A stretch of DNA of 64,000 nucleotides, taken from positions 81,165 to 145,164 of the forward strand of contig JBCFAY010000009.1 of assembly GCA_038562375.1 (NCBI GenBank). The letters are read 5' to 3'. The notes under the pieces were generated by a model, which saw nothing but the letters and a program-made list of their open reading frames with translations, did not search any database and had not been told where the DNA came from. The first letter of the stretch is position 1, and each line of letters opens with the position of its first letter. This document shows positions 1-8,581 of this stretch, piece by piece. Source of the DNA: JBCFAY01 sp038562375. Lineage in GTDB: Bacteria > Bacillota > Clostridia > Christensenellales > CAG-138. A program made the position numbers and the translations under genes.

Positions 1-627
1 CGACGGATCAAAAAGCTCGTGCCGGTGCTTGATCAGTGCGACGAGCCGACGCTCGAAGACAGTTTAAAGGACGGGGCGGACGTCGTATGCTTCAGCGGCG
101 ACAAGCTTTTGGGAAGCGCGCAGGCGGGCGTCATCGCAGGAAAGAAAAAGTATATCGACTTGATGCGCAAGCACCCCCTGATGCGGGCGATGCGCGTGGA
201 CAAGATGCAGATCGCGGCGCTGGAGGCTACGCTAAGGCTCTATCAAAACCCGGAGCGCGCGATCGGGGAGATCCCGACGCTGCGCATGTTGAGCGCCACG
301 CCGCTGGAAGTGGAGGAAAAGGCGATGCGCCTGTTGCGCCTGTGCCGGTTTGAAGCGGATGCAAAGGCTGAGCTGGTCGAGACGACGGTGCAGGCCGGCG
401 GAGGATCGGCGCCCGGCGGCGAGCTGAGATCATACGCGGTCGCCGTCGAGCCGAAGCGCATCACCCCCGACGAACTCGACAGGCGGCTCCACGCGCAAAA
501 AATTCCCGTCGTGGGGAGAATCCACAAGGACAGGCTCCTCCTGGAGGCGCGGACCGTGTTCGACGAGGATCTGGAGCTTGTGGCGGAATCCCTCAGACAG
601 GCTCTAAAGCAAGGGGAACAGGCATGA
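1..627 (+). CDS. selA: L-seryl-tRNA(Sec) selenium transferase, C-terminal part
   Basis: PLP-dependent enzyme that converts Ser-tRNA(Sec) to Sec-tRNA(Sec) using selenophosphate. The reading frame is open from base 1, so the gene begins outside the window; about 208 residues remain of a family that is usually about 460 long. The Schiff-base lysine motif FSGDKLLG is visible near residue 33 of the fragment, followed by the C-terminal domain. The stop overlaps the start of selB by 4 bp (ATGA), and tRNA-Sec follows selB, so the whole Sec-insertion set is contiguous. Identity is very likely; only the N-terminal half cannot be seen. Confidence 0.95.
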   Translation, partial: RRIKKLVPVLDQCDEPTLEDSLKDGADVVCFSGDKLLGSAQAGVIAGKKKYIDLMRKHPLMRAMRVDKMQIAALEATLRLYQNPERAIGEIPTLRMLSATPLEVEEKAMRLLRLCRFEADAKAELVETTVQAGGGSAPGGELRSYAVAVEPKRITPDELDRRLHAQKIPVVGRIHKDRLLLEARTVFDEDLELVAESLRQALKQGEQA

Positions 628-2522
628 AAAACGTCATCGTCGGCACGGCCGGGCACATCGACCACGGAAAAACGGCGCTCATCAAGGCGCTGACCGGAAC
701 GGATACGGACCGGCTGAAGGAAGAGAAGAAGCGCGGCATCACGATCGACCTGGGCTTTGCGTATCTCCCGCTGGAGGACGGATCGCGCGCGGGCATCGTG
801 GACGTGCCGGGCCATGAAAAGTTTATTAAGAATATGCTCGCGGGCGTCGGCGGCATCGACATCGCGCTCATGGTCATCGCGGCGGACGACGGCGTCATGC
901 CTCAGACCAAGGAGCACCTCGACATTCTTCAGCTTTTGGAGATCAAGTCGGGCATCGTTGCAATCACCAAGTGCGACCTCGTGGACGAGGACTGGCTGCT
1001 GCTCGTGAAGGAGGATATCGCCGCCGCCGTCAAGGGCACGTTCCTCGAGGGCGCGCCCATGGTCGCCGTGTCCTCGCACACCGGCGCAGGGCTCGACGAG
1101 CTGAAAAAGGAAATCGACAACCTCGCGAGATCCGTGCAGAACAAGGACGTCTTCAAGCCCTGGCGGCTGCCCGTCGACCGCGTGTTCACCATCGACGGGT
1201 TCGGCACAGTCGTGACGGGCACCCTGGTCGAAGGCACTTTGGCCGAGGGCGACGAGGCGCAGGTCTACCCCAGCGGCCTAAAGAGCCGCGTCCGAAACAT
1301 TCAGGTGCACTCCACTACGGTGCAAAAGGCGTACGCGGGCCAGCGCGTGGCCATCAACCTGGCCGGCATAAAAAAGGAGGAACTCGCGCGCGGCGACATC
1401 ATCGCCAAGCCGGGTTCCCTGAAGAACAGCTACATGGCGGACGTGAAGCTCTCGATCCTCAACGACGCGCAGCGCGTGGTCAAAAACAGCTCAAGGCTCC
1501 ACTTCTACCACGGCACGCGCGACGTTTTGTGCAAGGTGGCGCTGCTGGATGCGGACGAACTCAAGCCCGGCGAGCAGGGCTTCGCGCAGCTTCGTTTCGT
1601 CGAGGAAGTCGCCGTCAAACAGGGCGATCACTACGTGGTGCGCTTTTATTCGCCGGTCGAGACCGTGGGCGGCGGCATCATCATCAACGCGGCGCCGCCA
1701 AAGCACCGAAGGAACAACCAAAAGGTACTCGAATCCCTTACGGTGCTGGAATCGGGCTCGGGCACCGAGAGACTCCTGCAGCGGATCCGCGAAGGCGCGA
1801 AGATCTTCCAAAACACGGCGGCGCTAAAAAAGGATTCCGGCCTCGACGAGGAGCTCTTCTTTGAGCAGCTCGACTCCCTGGTGGAGCAGGAGAGCGTATT
1901 TTTGCTGGGCGACGTGCCCATGGACGCCGTGAGCCTCGAGGAGCTCTATCAGAAGGCGAGGAAGCTCCTGTCGGCCTTCCACGCGAAAAATCCGCTTAAG
2001 ACCGGCATGAAGCTCGACGAGTTCAAAACCGCGATCGCGCCGGGGCAAAAGGCGGCCGTAGTCGACGAGATCATCGCCTACTACGAGGCGAGAAACCTCT
2101 TGAAAATCGCGGGCAACGCGGCGTCGCTGCCCACGTACGAGGCGCGTTATTCGGACGAGCAGGCGAAGCTGAAGAAGGACATCGACGCCCTGTACGAAAA
2201 GGCCGTGTTCCAGCCGCCCGAGGAGGCCGAGGTCGTCGCCCTGTTTAAGAAAAAGGATACGGAGGCGCTCATCGACGTGCTCATCGACGAGGGCGTTCTG
2301 GTCGTGGGGGCGGACGATCTCTATTTCCACAAAAAGACGGTGGAAAAAGCCAAAGAAGTGGCCCTGTCCCTCACCAAGAACGCGCCGAACTTCACCCTGG
2401 CCGAGTTCCGGGACGCGACGCAGTCCTCGCGCAAGTACGCGCTCGCCATGCTCGATTACCTGGACCGCGCAAAGTTCACCAAAAAGGCGGGCGACGCGCG
2501 CGTGCTGATCAAGCAGGCTTGA
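624..2522 (+). CDS. selB: Selenocysteine-specific translation elongation factor SelB
   Basis: 632-residue GTPase that carries Sec-tRNA(Sec) to UGA codons followed by a SECIS hairpin. G1 motif GHIDHGKT (residues 10-17), G2 RGITID (about 37-42), G3 DVPGHE (60-65) and G4 TKCD (115-118) are all present. EF-Tu-like domains 2 and 3 follow, then a long C-terminal region of winged-helix repeats (about residue 380 to the end) that binds the SECIS RNA. Length is normal for the family. The start overlaps the selA stop, and a tRNA-Sec promoter lies directly after the stop. Confidence 0.97.
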   Translation: MKNVIVGTAGHIDHGKTALIKALTGTDTDRLKEEKKRGITIDLGFAYLPLEDGSRAGIVDVPGHEKFIKNMLAGVGGIDIALMVIAADDGVMPQTKEHLDILQLLEIKSGIVAITKCDLVDEDWLLLVKEDIAAAVKGTFLEGAPMVAVSSHTGAGLDELKKEIDNLARSVQNKDVFKPWRLPVDRVFTIDGFGTVVTGTLVEGTLAEGDEAQVYPSGLKSRVRNIQVHSTTVQKAYAGQRVAINLAGIKKEELARGDIIAKPGSLKNSYMADVKLSILNDAQRVVKNSSRLHFYHGTRDVLCKVALLDADELKPGEQGFAQLRFVEEVAVKQGDHYVVRFYSPVETVGGGIIINAAPPKHRRNNQKVLESLTVLESGSGTERLLQRIREGAKIFQNTAALKKDSGLDEELFFEQLDSLVEQESVFLLGDVPMDAVSLEELYQKARKLLSAFHAKNPLKTGMKLDEFKTAIAPGQKAAVVDEIIAYYEARNLLKIAGNAASLPTYEARYSDEQAKLKKDIDALYEKAVFQPPEEAEVVALFKKKDTEALIDVLIDEGVLVVGADDLYFHKKTVEKAKEVALSLTKNAPNFTLAEFRDATQSSRKYALAMLDYLDRAKFTKKAGDARVLIKQA

Positions 2523-2529
2523 TTTTTTC

Positions 2530-2557
2530 TTGTCAGAAGACAAGATTGTGGTATACT
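2530..2557 (+). promoter_or_regulatory. Promoter of tRNA-Sec
   Basis: TTGTCA (2530-2535), a 16-bp spacer and TATACT (2552-2557) predict a start near 2563, a few bases before the mature tRNA. The tRNA can therefore be made independently of selAB. The -35 lies inside a small hairpin, CTTGTC-AGAA-GACAAG. Confidence 0.6.
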
Positions 2558-2569
2558 GTATAACGACGA

Positions 2570-2665
2570 GGGGGTAGATGGGTTCTGGTGTGCCCTCCGG
2601 TCTTCAAAACCGGTAAGAGCGGTTAGTCCCGCTTAGGTGGGTTCGATTCCCACATACTCCCGCCA
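2570..2665 (+). tRNA. selC: tRNA-Sec (anticodon TCA)
   Basis: About 96 nt including encoded CCA. Anticodon stem CCGGT-CTTCAAA-ACCGG places TCA in the anticodon. There is a long variable arm (AGCGG..CCCGCT), a T-arm GTGGG-TTCGATT-CCCAC, and an extended acceptor stem (GGGGGTAG against ATACTCCC; seven pairs including one G-T, plus a G-A at the inner end) followed by discriminator G and CCA. These are the usual bacterial tRNA-Sec traits. It lies directly downstream of selB. Confidence 0.95.
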
Positions 2666-2666
2666 A

Positions 2667-2700
2667 ACAAAAAGCTAGATGAACTCTAGCTTTTTGTGTT
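2667..2700 (+). terminator. Rho-independent terminator after tRNA-Sec
   Basis: Inverted repeat AAAAAGCTAGA-TGAAC-TCTAGCTTTTT followed by GTGTTTT. The A-run and T-run are symmetrical, so it can also stop the converging minus-strand transcript that ends at 2820. The bases from 2700 to 2819 hold no recognisable feature. Confidence 0.8.
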
Positions 2701-2819
2701 TTAAACCCACTTTTCAGCCCGTCTCTTTATCCGGCCCCTGCCGCCGCAAAGGGCCGTGTTCGGTCCTACGAGGCAAAACGTATCGCTCCCTGAAAGATCC
2801 CTCCGGTCGTTTGTACCGT

Positions 2820-3296
2820 TCACGCAGTTCCGGCAGAGCCAGGGGTTGCGCCCTTTAATAGCTTGAGCCATCGCCTGTGCCGATGGCGGAAGAACACCCT
2901 CGCAAAAAGATGGATGAAGCTTGTGCGCCGACCCGCCCCGATTTGTACCGTATCGGTATAAAAAGAGGAACCGCTGCCCATCGGTTCAATGGTTATTCTG
3001 TGGTTCCATACGGGAAGCAGTCTGCTGCTTTCTCTGGTCTGCACCGTATAGGTCGCGTGGTCCACCGTTTCAAGCCGCAGAGTATGAAGCCCGAGCGGCA
3101 GTATATCCAGCAGCCGGAGGAGAAATTGTGCGGTCTCCCCCGCCCGCCATACCGCATCCTCATGAGATGCCGGTTCAAACATCAAAAGAGGCGAGGCGAC
3201 GTATTGCAGTGTTTCTATCCGGATCAGACGCCGCCAAATCACATCCGGTGCGGCGGGAAACAGGGACGTAACGGACAGCGTTTTGAGCTTGCTCAT
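2820..3296 (-). CDS. SRPBCC/START-like hypothetical protein
   Basis: 158 residues. It opens with a 'SVTSLFPAAPDVIWRRL' style beta-helix segment typical of the SRPBCC (polyketide cyclase/START-like) ligand-binding fold, followed by alternating beta strands and a basic C-terminal helix (FFRHRHRRWLKLL). No catalytic residues can be assigned. It starts 3 bp after the stop of the MBL-fold hydrolase upstream, so the two are very likely co-transcribed. The fold is suggested by pattern only; the ligand is unknown. Confidence 0.55.
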   Translation of the reverse strand: MSKLKTLSVTSLFPAAPDVIWRRLIRIETLQYVASPLLMFEPASHEDAVWRAGETAQFLLRLLDILPLGLHTLRLETVDHATYTVQTRESSRLLPVWNHRITIEPMGSGSSFYTDTVQIGAGRRTSFIHLFARVFFRHRHRRWLKLLKGATPGSAGTA

Positions 3297-3299
3297 TTT

Positions 3300-4031
3300 T
3301 CATTCCTCTTGCCCGTGCCGGGGAGGGATCAGAGCCCGGCCATCCATGAAATGCCGGTACTTCGCCAAATCCTTCGGCGAAAAAGGCGCGCCGTGGGACG
3401 GATAGATTCTTAACGGCTTTACCGCCAGCATTCTATCCCACGATCCGCCGAACTCCCGCGCGTCCTCGATCCAGATGGTGTGCCGGGCCGGGCTGATAAC
3501 CGCGTTCATGGCGGCGTCGCCGCAAAACAGCGCGCCGGTTTCCTCCAAAAGCAGGCCGATGGAATCCGCGGTATGCCCGGGAAGAAACAGGATGCGGATG
3601 GGCAGGCCGAGCTCTTTGAACACCTGATCCCCGTCCCCGGATACGAAGATCGCCCTGTCGCCAAGCGCAACGGGCGGGAACGCGAATTCCCTTTTGATCG
3701 CGCCGAACAGAGCGCCCGCCCTGGAGGAATAGCCCGCCCCCGGAGGATCATTGCTTTTGCCGGACTCCAGCGCGGAGACGCCGACCGGGTGCAGGATCAC
3801 CTTTGCCCGGGTTTTTTCCATCAGCGCCGCCAGAAAGCCGGCGTGATCGTCGTGCGCATGGGTCAGGAAGATGTATTTCAAATCCTCCGGCGCAGCGAGC
3901 TTTGAAAGCCGCCGCATGAATTTCCCCTCGCCGCCCGGATAACCGGTATCGATGGCGATCCATCCGAGGGGCGTTTCCAGCAGGTAGTTTTTGATGATAT
4001 ATCCTCCGATGTTCTGTACCCGTATGTCCAT
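3300..4031 (-). CDS. MBL-fold metallo-hydrolase
   Basis: 243 residues from the ATG at 4031, chosen because GGAG sits 8 nt upstream; the open frame extends further but lacks a ribosome site there. The metallo-beta-lactamase zinc motif HAHDDH (residues 58-63) is intact. Downstream metal ligands are seen in LPGHTADS and CGDAAMN, and a terminal SHG motif is present. This pattern fits glyoxalase II/quorum-lactonase-like hydrolases, but the substrate cannot be named. It is first gene of a two-gene minus-strand unit with the START-like protein. Confidence 0.85.
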   Translation of the reverse strand: MDIRVQNIGGYIIKNYLLETPLGWIAIDTGYPGGEGKFMRRLSKLAAPEDLKYIFLTHAHDDHAGFLAALMEKTRAKVILHPVGVSALESGKSNDPPGAGYSSRAGALFGAIKREFAFPPVALGDRAIFVSGDGDQVFKELGLPIRILFLPGHTADSIGLLLEETGALFCGDAAMNAVISPARHTIWIEDAREFGGSWDRMLAVKPLRIYPSHGAPFSPKDLAKYRHFMDGRALIPPRHGQEE

Positions 4032-4093
4032 AAATCCATCTCCTTCATTTATCATACCACAATCATCCATATTGCCGGAAGGAGCGTGGATCC

Positions 4094-4333
4094 ATGCGAA
4101 AAAAACAATGCCGTCATGCAGGCGACAGCACATTTAAGCTTGCGCGCGGGACGCTGCGCCGCCTCCGCGCGCGAGCGCAAAGGGGTGAAGCCGTGACGGC
4201 GCTGGATACCAGTCGTATTTGGGATTGCCTTACAGTCTTTAAACTCGGCGGCAAAAGGTACGGCATCATCGGCTTTTACCTGGACGCAAGGGGCAAGCTG
4301 GAATCCGTTCAACCATACGCTTTTTTGCATTAA
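4094..4333 (+). CDS. Small hypothetical protein
   Basis: 79 residues, basic N-terminal half (RGTLRRLRARAQRGE) and a beta-rich C-terminal half (YGIIGFYLDARGKLESV). An AGGAG lies about 9 nt before the ATG. It is divergent from the MBL hydrolase and 60 bp from that gene's start. No family is recognised. The size, sensible start and lack of an overlapping gene support it, but it could be spurious. Confidence 0.4.
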   Translation: MRKKQCRHAGDSTFKLARGTLRRLRARAQRGEAVTALDTSRIWDCLTVFKLGGKRYGIIGFYLDARGKLESVQPYAFLH

Positions 4334-4386
4334 TGATAAGCTCTACGCCTCAATCCTTAAGAGACGACCCTACAGCGATTGCAATA

Positions 4387-4406
4387 ATAGTTGCCTTAGC
4401 AACTAT
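4387..4406. promoter_or_regulatory. MarR-type operator
   Basis: Perfect 8-bp inverted repeat ATAGTTGC-CTTA-GCAACTAT. Its left arm contains the -35 hexamer of the promoter for the downstream MarR gene, so binding would block RNA polymerase. The shape matches known MarR-family operators; autoregulation is inferred. Confidence 0.6.
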
Positions 4407-4419
4407 ATTATGCTATAAT
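4391..4419 (+). promoter_or_regulatory. Promoter of the marR operon
   Basis: TTGCCT (4391-4396), 17-bp spacer, TATAAT (4414-4419). It lies 36 bp before the ATG at 4455 and overlaps the inverted repeat at 4387-4406. Confidence 0.65.
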
Positions 4420-4454
4420 TGACCTCTCATATAGGTGCTTTGGAGGAATTCACT

Positions 4455-4895
4455 ATGCCGACAATACGGGATTTTTGGCTGAGCATGAAATCCGTGCTGC
4501 GTTGTGCAAGGCAAATTATCAACGCCGAACTGGAACCGTTAAACCTTACGAGCGCGGAAGGGGATATTCTGTTCCATTTACTTACGGACAACGACGGGTT
4601 GACACAAGAAAAATTGACGGAGCGGCTTGATGTAGGCAAAGCGCCGGTCTCCCGGACCGTCGATTCGCTTGTCGGGAAAGGCTATGTTAAGCGCGTACGC
4701 CATCCTAACGATGCGCGCGCATACCGTATAACATTGACCGAGAAGGCGGTCGATATAGGCGCGAGCATTGAGAATGCGTACAACGGCGTTTACGAGATCG
4801 TGAAAAGAGGAATCCCGGAAGCGGAATTCGAACGTCTTGCCGTACTGCTTAACCGTGTGGCGGGCAATCTCCATGCGGCAGAGGTAAAAAAATGA
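4455..4895 (+). CDS. MarR-family transcriptional regulator
   Basis: 146 residues from the ATG at 4455, preceded by GGAGG at a spacing of 8; an in-frame ATG further upstream would begin inside the promoter. Winged-helix region about residues 40-100: 'LTQEKLTERLDVGKAPVSRTV' gives the helix-turn-helix and 'KGYVKRVRHPNDARAYRI' the wing with the D-R-R/Y pattern of MarR proteins. Flanking helices form the dimer domain. Its stop overlaps the next gene (ATGA), so it probably controls that membrane-protein operon and itself through the operator at 4387-4406. Confidence 0.9.
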   Translation: MPTIRDFWLSMKSVLRCARQIINAELEPLNLTSAEGDILFHLLTDNDGLTQEKLTERLDVGKAPVSRTVDSLVGKGYVKRVRHPNDARAYRITLTEKAVDIGASIENAYNGVYEIVKRGIPEAEFERLAVLLNRVAGNLHAAEVKK

Positions 4896-5611
4896 TTCAA
4901 GAATTCTTTACGGGTCTTGCCATATTGATCGGCTATTTCTTGGCGAGCGCGTCGGGCGCATTATTGCTTCGAAGGTTTGTCATCGTGCCGACGGAGGTAT
5001 TTCGAAAGATACTGCATCTAATTGTTCTTTTTTCACTGTTGGTATGGGTTTACGCGTTCAAGACATGGTGGGTGTCGGCGCTCTCGGCGGTCGTGTTCGC
5101 TGTTATGATATTTCCGATTCTCACACTTGGGGAGCGGATTAAGGGTTACTCGGAACTGCTCACGGAGCGCAAGAGCGGCGAAATAAAGCACAGCCTGATA
5201 CTCGTATTCGGGATGTTCGCCGCAATGATCGGTATTTGCTGGGGCTGGCTCGGAGACAAGCTGCTCGTGCTTACGTGCGTATTTGCTTGGGGCTTTGGTG
5301 ACGCGGCGGCAGCGCTGGTCGGCAAGCGCTTCGGGCGAAATTTTCTTGAGGGCAAATTGATTGAAGGACGCAAGAGCATTGAGGGAACGATTGCGATGTT
5401 CGCCGTATCGTTTTTGTCGGTTATCACCGTATTACTGTTCCGGGGCGGTCTGCCGTGGTACGGATACATACCGATCGCAATACTTACGGCGGCGGCCTGC
5501 GCTGTTGTGGAACTCTACACACTCAATGGATATGATACGGTGACCTGTCCGTTTGCGGCGGCATCCGTTATTATTCCGCTCGTGTGGTTGCTGGGAGGCA
5601 CGGTGATATGA
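4892..5611 (+). CDS. Integral membrane CTP-dependent kinase-like protein (phytol/dolichol kinase or CDP-diglyceride synthase type)
   Basis: 239 residues with about seven hydrophobic segments. The diagnostic stretch is GDAAAALVGKRFGR followed by EGRKSIEGT around residues 130-165; this GDxxAxxxGxxxG...KSxEG pattern is that of the polyprenol/phytol kinase and phosphatidate cytidylyltransferase membrane superfamily, where it binds CTP. RKxxH near the N-terminus (FRKILH) is also typical. Substrate is probably an isoprenoid or lipid alcohol, which is inference. It is translationally coupled to MarR before it and the CDF-like protein after it. Confidence 0.75.
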   Translation: MIQEFFTGLAILIGYFLASASGALLLRRFVIVPTEVFRKILHLIVLFSLLVWVYAFKTWWVSALSAVVFAVMIFPILTLGERIKGYSELLTERKSGEIKHSLILVFGMFAAMIGICWGWLGDKLLVLTCVFAWGFGDAAAALVGKRFGRNFLEGKLIEGRKSIEGTIAMFAVSFLSVITVLLFRGGLPWYGYIPIAILTAAACAVVELYTLNGYDTVTCPFAAASVIIPLVWLLGGTVI

Positions 5612-6234
5612 AATCACAGCCGGGCGAGCGAACTCTGCTTGCATCCGTGGTGCTCAGTTCACCCGGGCCTATTGTTGTCGGCATTGGGCTATTGCTCGGC
5701 AGGTCGTCCACGCAGTTTGCGGATTTTATACGCCGTACAGCGGAGCTTGTTGCGATTATCGTTTCCTGGGTCATATTCCGCATCACGAACAAAGACGCAG
5801 GAGAGGCCACAATACGGAAAACGAAGCTTGAGCATATCGCTAACCTCTGCGTCGGTGCGGCGATGTGCTCAAGCGGTGCGGTTATGCTGCTGATGGCTTT
5901 CCTTTCGGACGGCGGTGAGAAAGGCAACGTGATACCGGGCCTTGTAATCGCAATCCTCGGTGTTACCACGAATTCATGGTTTTGGCTCAGATACCGTAAA
6001 CTCAACAGGGCGAATCCAAACGCTATTCTTGCAGTTCAAAGCAGATTATACCGCGCAAAGTCTTTCGTGGACGCTTGCGTGACCGCCGCGCTTGCTACTG
6101 TTGCGGTTTCCCCCGCTTCCGCAGCTGCGCGCTATATGGACATCGCGGGTTCGGTAGTAGTTGCGGCTTATCTGATCGTTAACGGCGCAATCACTATATT
6201 TGGAAATCGCGTTAAGTCAAACAAGAGCCTATAG
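5608..6234 (+). CDS. CDF-family-like cation transporter/membrane protein
   Basis: 208 residues from the ATG at 5608, which overlaps the previous stop (ATGA). Five to six membrane segments. The order of conserved pieces (STQFADFIRRTAELVAI, NPNAILAVQSRLYRAKSFVDA, YMDIAGSVVVAAYLIVNG) resembles the transmembrane part of cation diffusion facilitators. However, the usual His/Asp pair of the zinc site is replaced, and the cytoplasmic C-terminal domain is absent. It may therefore be a degenerate or non-transporting relative. Third gene of the marR operon. Confidence 0.55.
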   Translation: MKSQPGERTLLASVVLSSPGPIVVGIGLLLGRSSTQFADFIRRTAELVAIIVSWVIFRITNKDAGEATIRKTKLEHIANLCVGAAMCSSGAVMLLMAFLSDGGEKGNVIPGLVIAILGVTTNSWFWLRYRKLNRANPNAILAVQSRLYRAKSFVDACVTAALATVAVSPASAAARYMDIAGSVVVAAYLIVNGAITIFGNRVKSNKSL

Positions 6235-6294
6235 CATATTTGTCTGTTATACATAAATCAACTTTCGTTTTAAAAATTGAGTAAAGTGTCTTTT

Positions 6295-6325
6295 ATGCAG
6301 AGGAAGCGTCGTCTTCCATCTGCAT
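6295..6325. other. Intergenic hairpin (6235-6818 otherwise without genes)
   Basis: Imperfect hairpin ATGCAG-A-GGAAG / CTTCC-AT-CTGCAT with no T-run. A second 7-bp inverted repeat, ATATCCA/TGGATAT, lies at 6479-6501. The 584-bp AT-rich gap holds no convincing gene; a weak promoter (TTGAAA 6763-6768, TATATC 6785-6790) is possible before the next operon. Confidence 0.35.
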
Positions 6326-6818
6326 GTTAAGGTCGGCCGCGCCTTGCGCAGATTGAACGACCGGATTTGCCCGGAAACAGGCTATCCATTATAATGGCCT
6401 TGTCTTTGGTGAAGATGACTTTTAAAAAGCAGCTCCTAGAGCCTTCGCACGTCGAAGTTCCTTTATAAGGGTATCACAATATCCAGTACCTACTTGGATA
6501 TCCGGCCCTGAAGCTGCGATATTTCGACACGATATTGCATGTTTATACATTAAACTCGGTTGACAATTGCATTTTAATACAATACAATTTGTAGAATAAC
6601 TCATGCTTAAATTTAAATAAATAACGAAACGATTGAATGATTCGGCCGGATGAATCGTGTATGATCCTGTCAAGCTTCAATAGCCGAATGTCGTGCGTTT
6701 CCCTTCAAATCCCTGCCAAACCGCGATACTTTCCTATTTTTCTTTCCTTATTTGTCTGAATATTGAAAACTGCGGAATAATCTTTATATCTTGTTATCGG
6801 GATGGAGGCCTGGCTTAA

Positions 6819-8564
6819 ATGAAAAATCGTCAAGCGTGCTTTGTGAAGCGGCGGCCGATTTATGCAATGGGCCCGCTGCCGGATTTAAGGGAGTTGATGC
6901 GCAGGGCGCTGTTGATAAACGGCGAAAAAACAGTTCTGCGCGAGACCAAAGACGGTGAAATCGTCCAGTATTCCTGTAAAAACATCATCGATGACGTTAA
7001 CGCATTGGGTACGGCGCTGATCGATTACGGCTTTGCGGACGCGCATATTGCCCTTGTGGGGGAAAATTCTTATCTTTGGTTTATTTCCTACATGGCGGTA
7101 GTATGCGGCGTGGGCGTTATCGTCCCGCTGGATAAGGAACTTACCGACGACGACCTGGATATGTTGGCGCTCAAGGGCGACGCCCGCGCGCTGATATACG
7201 CCAAGCCTTACCGCGCCGTAGCAGGCCGGCTTGAGCGCGCCCAAATAAGGGGCTTTGCAATCGAACCGCTGCCCGATGTAAAGGAGAGCGACACGCTGCC
7301 CGGTATGATCCGGCACGGCAGGGAACTGATCGATCGCGGCGACAACCGCTATCTGGACAGGCAGATCGATCGGGAAAAGGCCGCGGCAATCCTCTTTACC
7401 TCCGGGACGACCGGCGCGAACAAGGGCGTCATGCTCAGCCATAAAAACATCTGCGCCAATGTCGACAACATCCTTAAGGCCGCACCCTGCGAGCCTCAGT
7501 CGATTTCCATACTGCCCTTCCATCATACGATTGAGTTGAATTGCCATGTGCTGCCCGGCATGCTGCACGGTATGGACATATACATATGCTCGAGCCTCAA
7601 GCGGCTCATGGATACGATGAAAATGGTAAAACCCGGCATGTCGGTCGTTGTGCCTCTTTTTCTGGAAACGGTGTATCGAACGATCTGGGCGGAAACGAAA
7701 AGGCAGGGCCGTGTCAGGGATCTGCAGACCGCGCTGAAGATATCCAATATGCTGCTTAGGGCGGGCATCGATATCCGCAATGTGCTCTTTAAGCAGCTCA
7801 AGGAGAACCTCGGCGGCCAATTCGATCTGGTCATTTGCGGCGGCGCAGCGGCCGATCCCGAAGTGGTCCGCGGTCTTTACAGCTTTGGCATCGACGTGGT
7901 CACCGCCTACGGGCTGACCGAATGCGCCCCAGCCGTCTCCTTTAACGTGAAGGCACACAAGCATCCCGAAGCCGTCGGCAAGCCGCTAAGCGCGCTGCAG
8001 GTGAAAATCGACCAGCCGGATGGGAAAGGTGTCGGCGAGATCTATGTCAAAGGAGATACCGTCATGCTCGGCTACTATAAAGACGAGGCGGCCACAACTG
8101 CGACATTCGACGGCCAATGGCTGAAAACCGGGGACTACGGCAAGCTCAACGGCCGTAAACTGCTCACTGTGGTCGGAAGAAAAAAGAACCTGATCGTCTT
8201 AAACAACGGCAAGAACGTACATCCGGAGGAGATCGAGGCGGCGATCATCCGTCAACTGCCCTATGTCAAGGAAGCGCTGGTCTATTCATCAAATTATAAA
8301 GTAAAAGAAACGCTCATGCAGACGATCGCCGCCGCGCTGAAGATCGAGGTTGAGGAATATTTCGGCAAAATGGATATGGAGACTGTCGAGAAGCTGGTTG
8401 CAGAGGATATCCGCCGGGTCAACAAGCTCCTGCCCGGATACAAGCAGATGCACCAGCTGTTCATCACGCAGGAGGATTTCCTGCGAACGACCACCCAGAA
8501 GATCATCCGTCACAAGGTCATCGAGGAGCAGAACAAATCCTTTGGAGAGGGAATCATCATATAA
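6819..8564 (+). CDS. AMP-forming acyl/amino-acyl ligase (stand-alone adenylation enzyme)
   Basis: 581 residues of the ANL superfamily. A3 phosphate-binding loop LFTSGTTGANKGVMLSHKN (about 192-210), A5 YGLTEC (364-369), A7 TGDYG (437-441), A8 hinge GRKKNLIVLNNGKN (453-466) and the A10 lysine in TTTQK (K561) are all intact, so it should be active. The overall look is closer to long-chain acyl-CoA/acyl-ACP synthetases than to amino-acid A domains. It is followed 17 bp later by an acyl carrier protein, so the acyl-adenylate is probably loaded onto that carrier. GGAGG lies 10 nt before the ATG. Confidence 0.9.
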   Translation: MKNRQACFVKRRPIYAMGPLPDLRELMRRALLINGEKTVLRETKDGEIVQYSCKNIIDDVNALGTALIDYGFADAHIALVGENSYLWFISYMAVVCGVGVIVPLDKELTDDDLDMLALKGDARALIYAKPYRAVAGRLERAQIRGFAIEPLPDVKESDTLPGMIRHGRELIDRGDNRYLDRQIDREKAAAILFTSGTTGANKGVMLSHKNICANVDNILKAAPCEPQSISILPFHHTIELNCHVLPGMLHGMDIYICSSLKRLMDTMKMVKPGMSVVVPLFLETVYRTIWAETKRQGRVRDLQTALKISNMLLRAGIDIRNVLFKQLKENLGGQFDLVICGGAAADPEVVRGLYSFGIDVVTAYGLTECAPAVSFNVKAHKHPEAVGKPLSALQVKIDQPDGKGVGEIYVKGDTVMLGYYKDEAATTATFDGQWLKTGDYGKLNGRKLLTVVGRKKNLIVLNNGKNVHPEEIEAAIIRQLPYVKEALVYSSNYKVKETLMQTIAAALKIEVEEYFGKMDMETVEKLVAEDIRRVNKLLPGYKQMHQLFITQEDFLRTTTQKIIRHKVIEEQNKSFGEGIII

Positions 8565-8581
8565 AAAGGAAGGCTTGTATT

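Noticed and set aside
243..1079. Long minus-strand open frame over selA/selB
   Set aside because: Antisense to two clear genes, no family features; a by-product of high GC coding sequence.
6422..6673. 83-codon minus-strand frame in the 6.2-6.8 kb gap
   Set aside because: AT-rich, no ribosome site, contains an inverted repeat; not credible as a protein.
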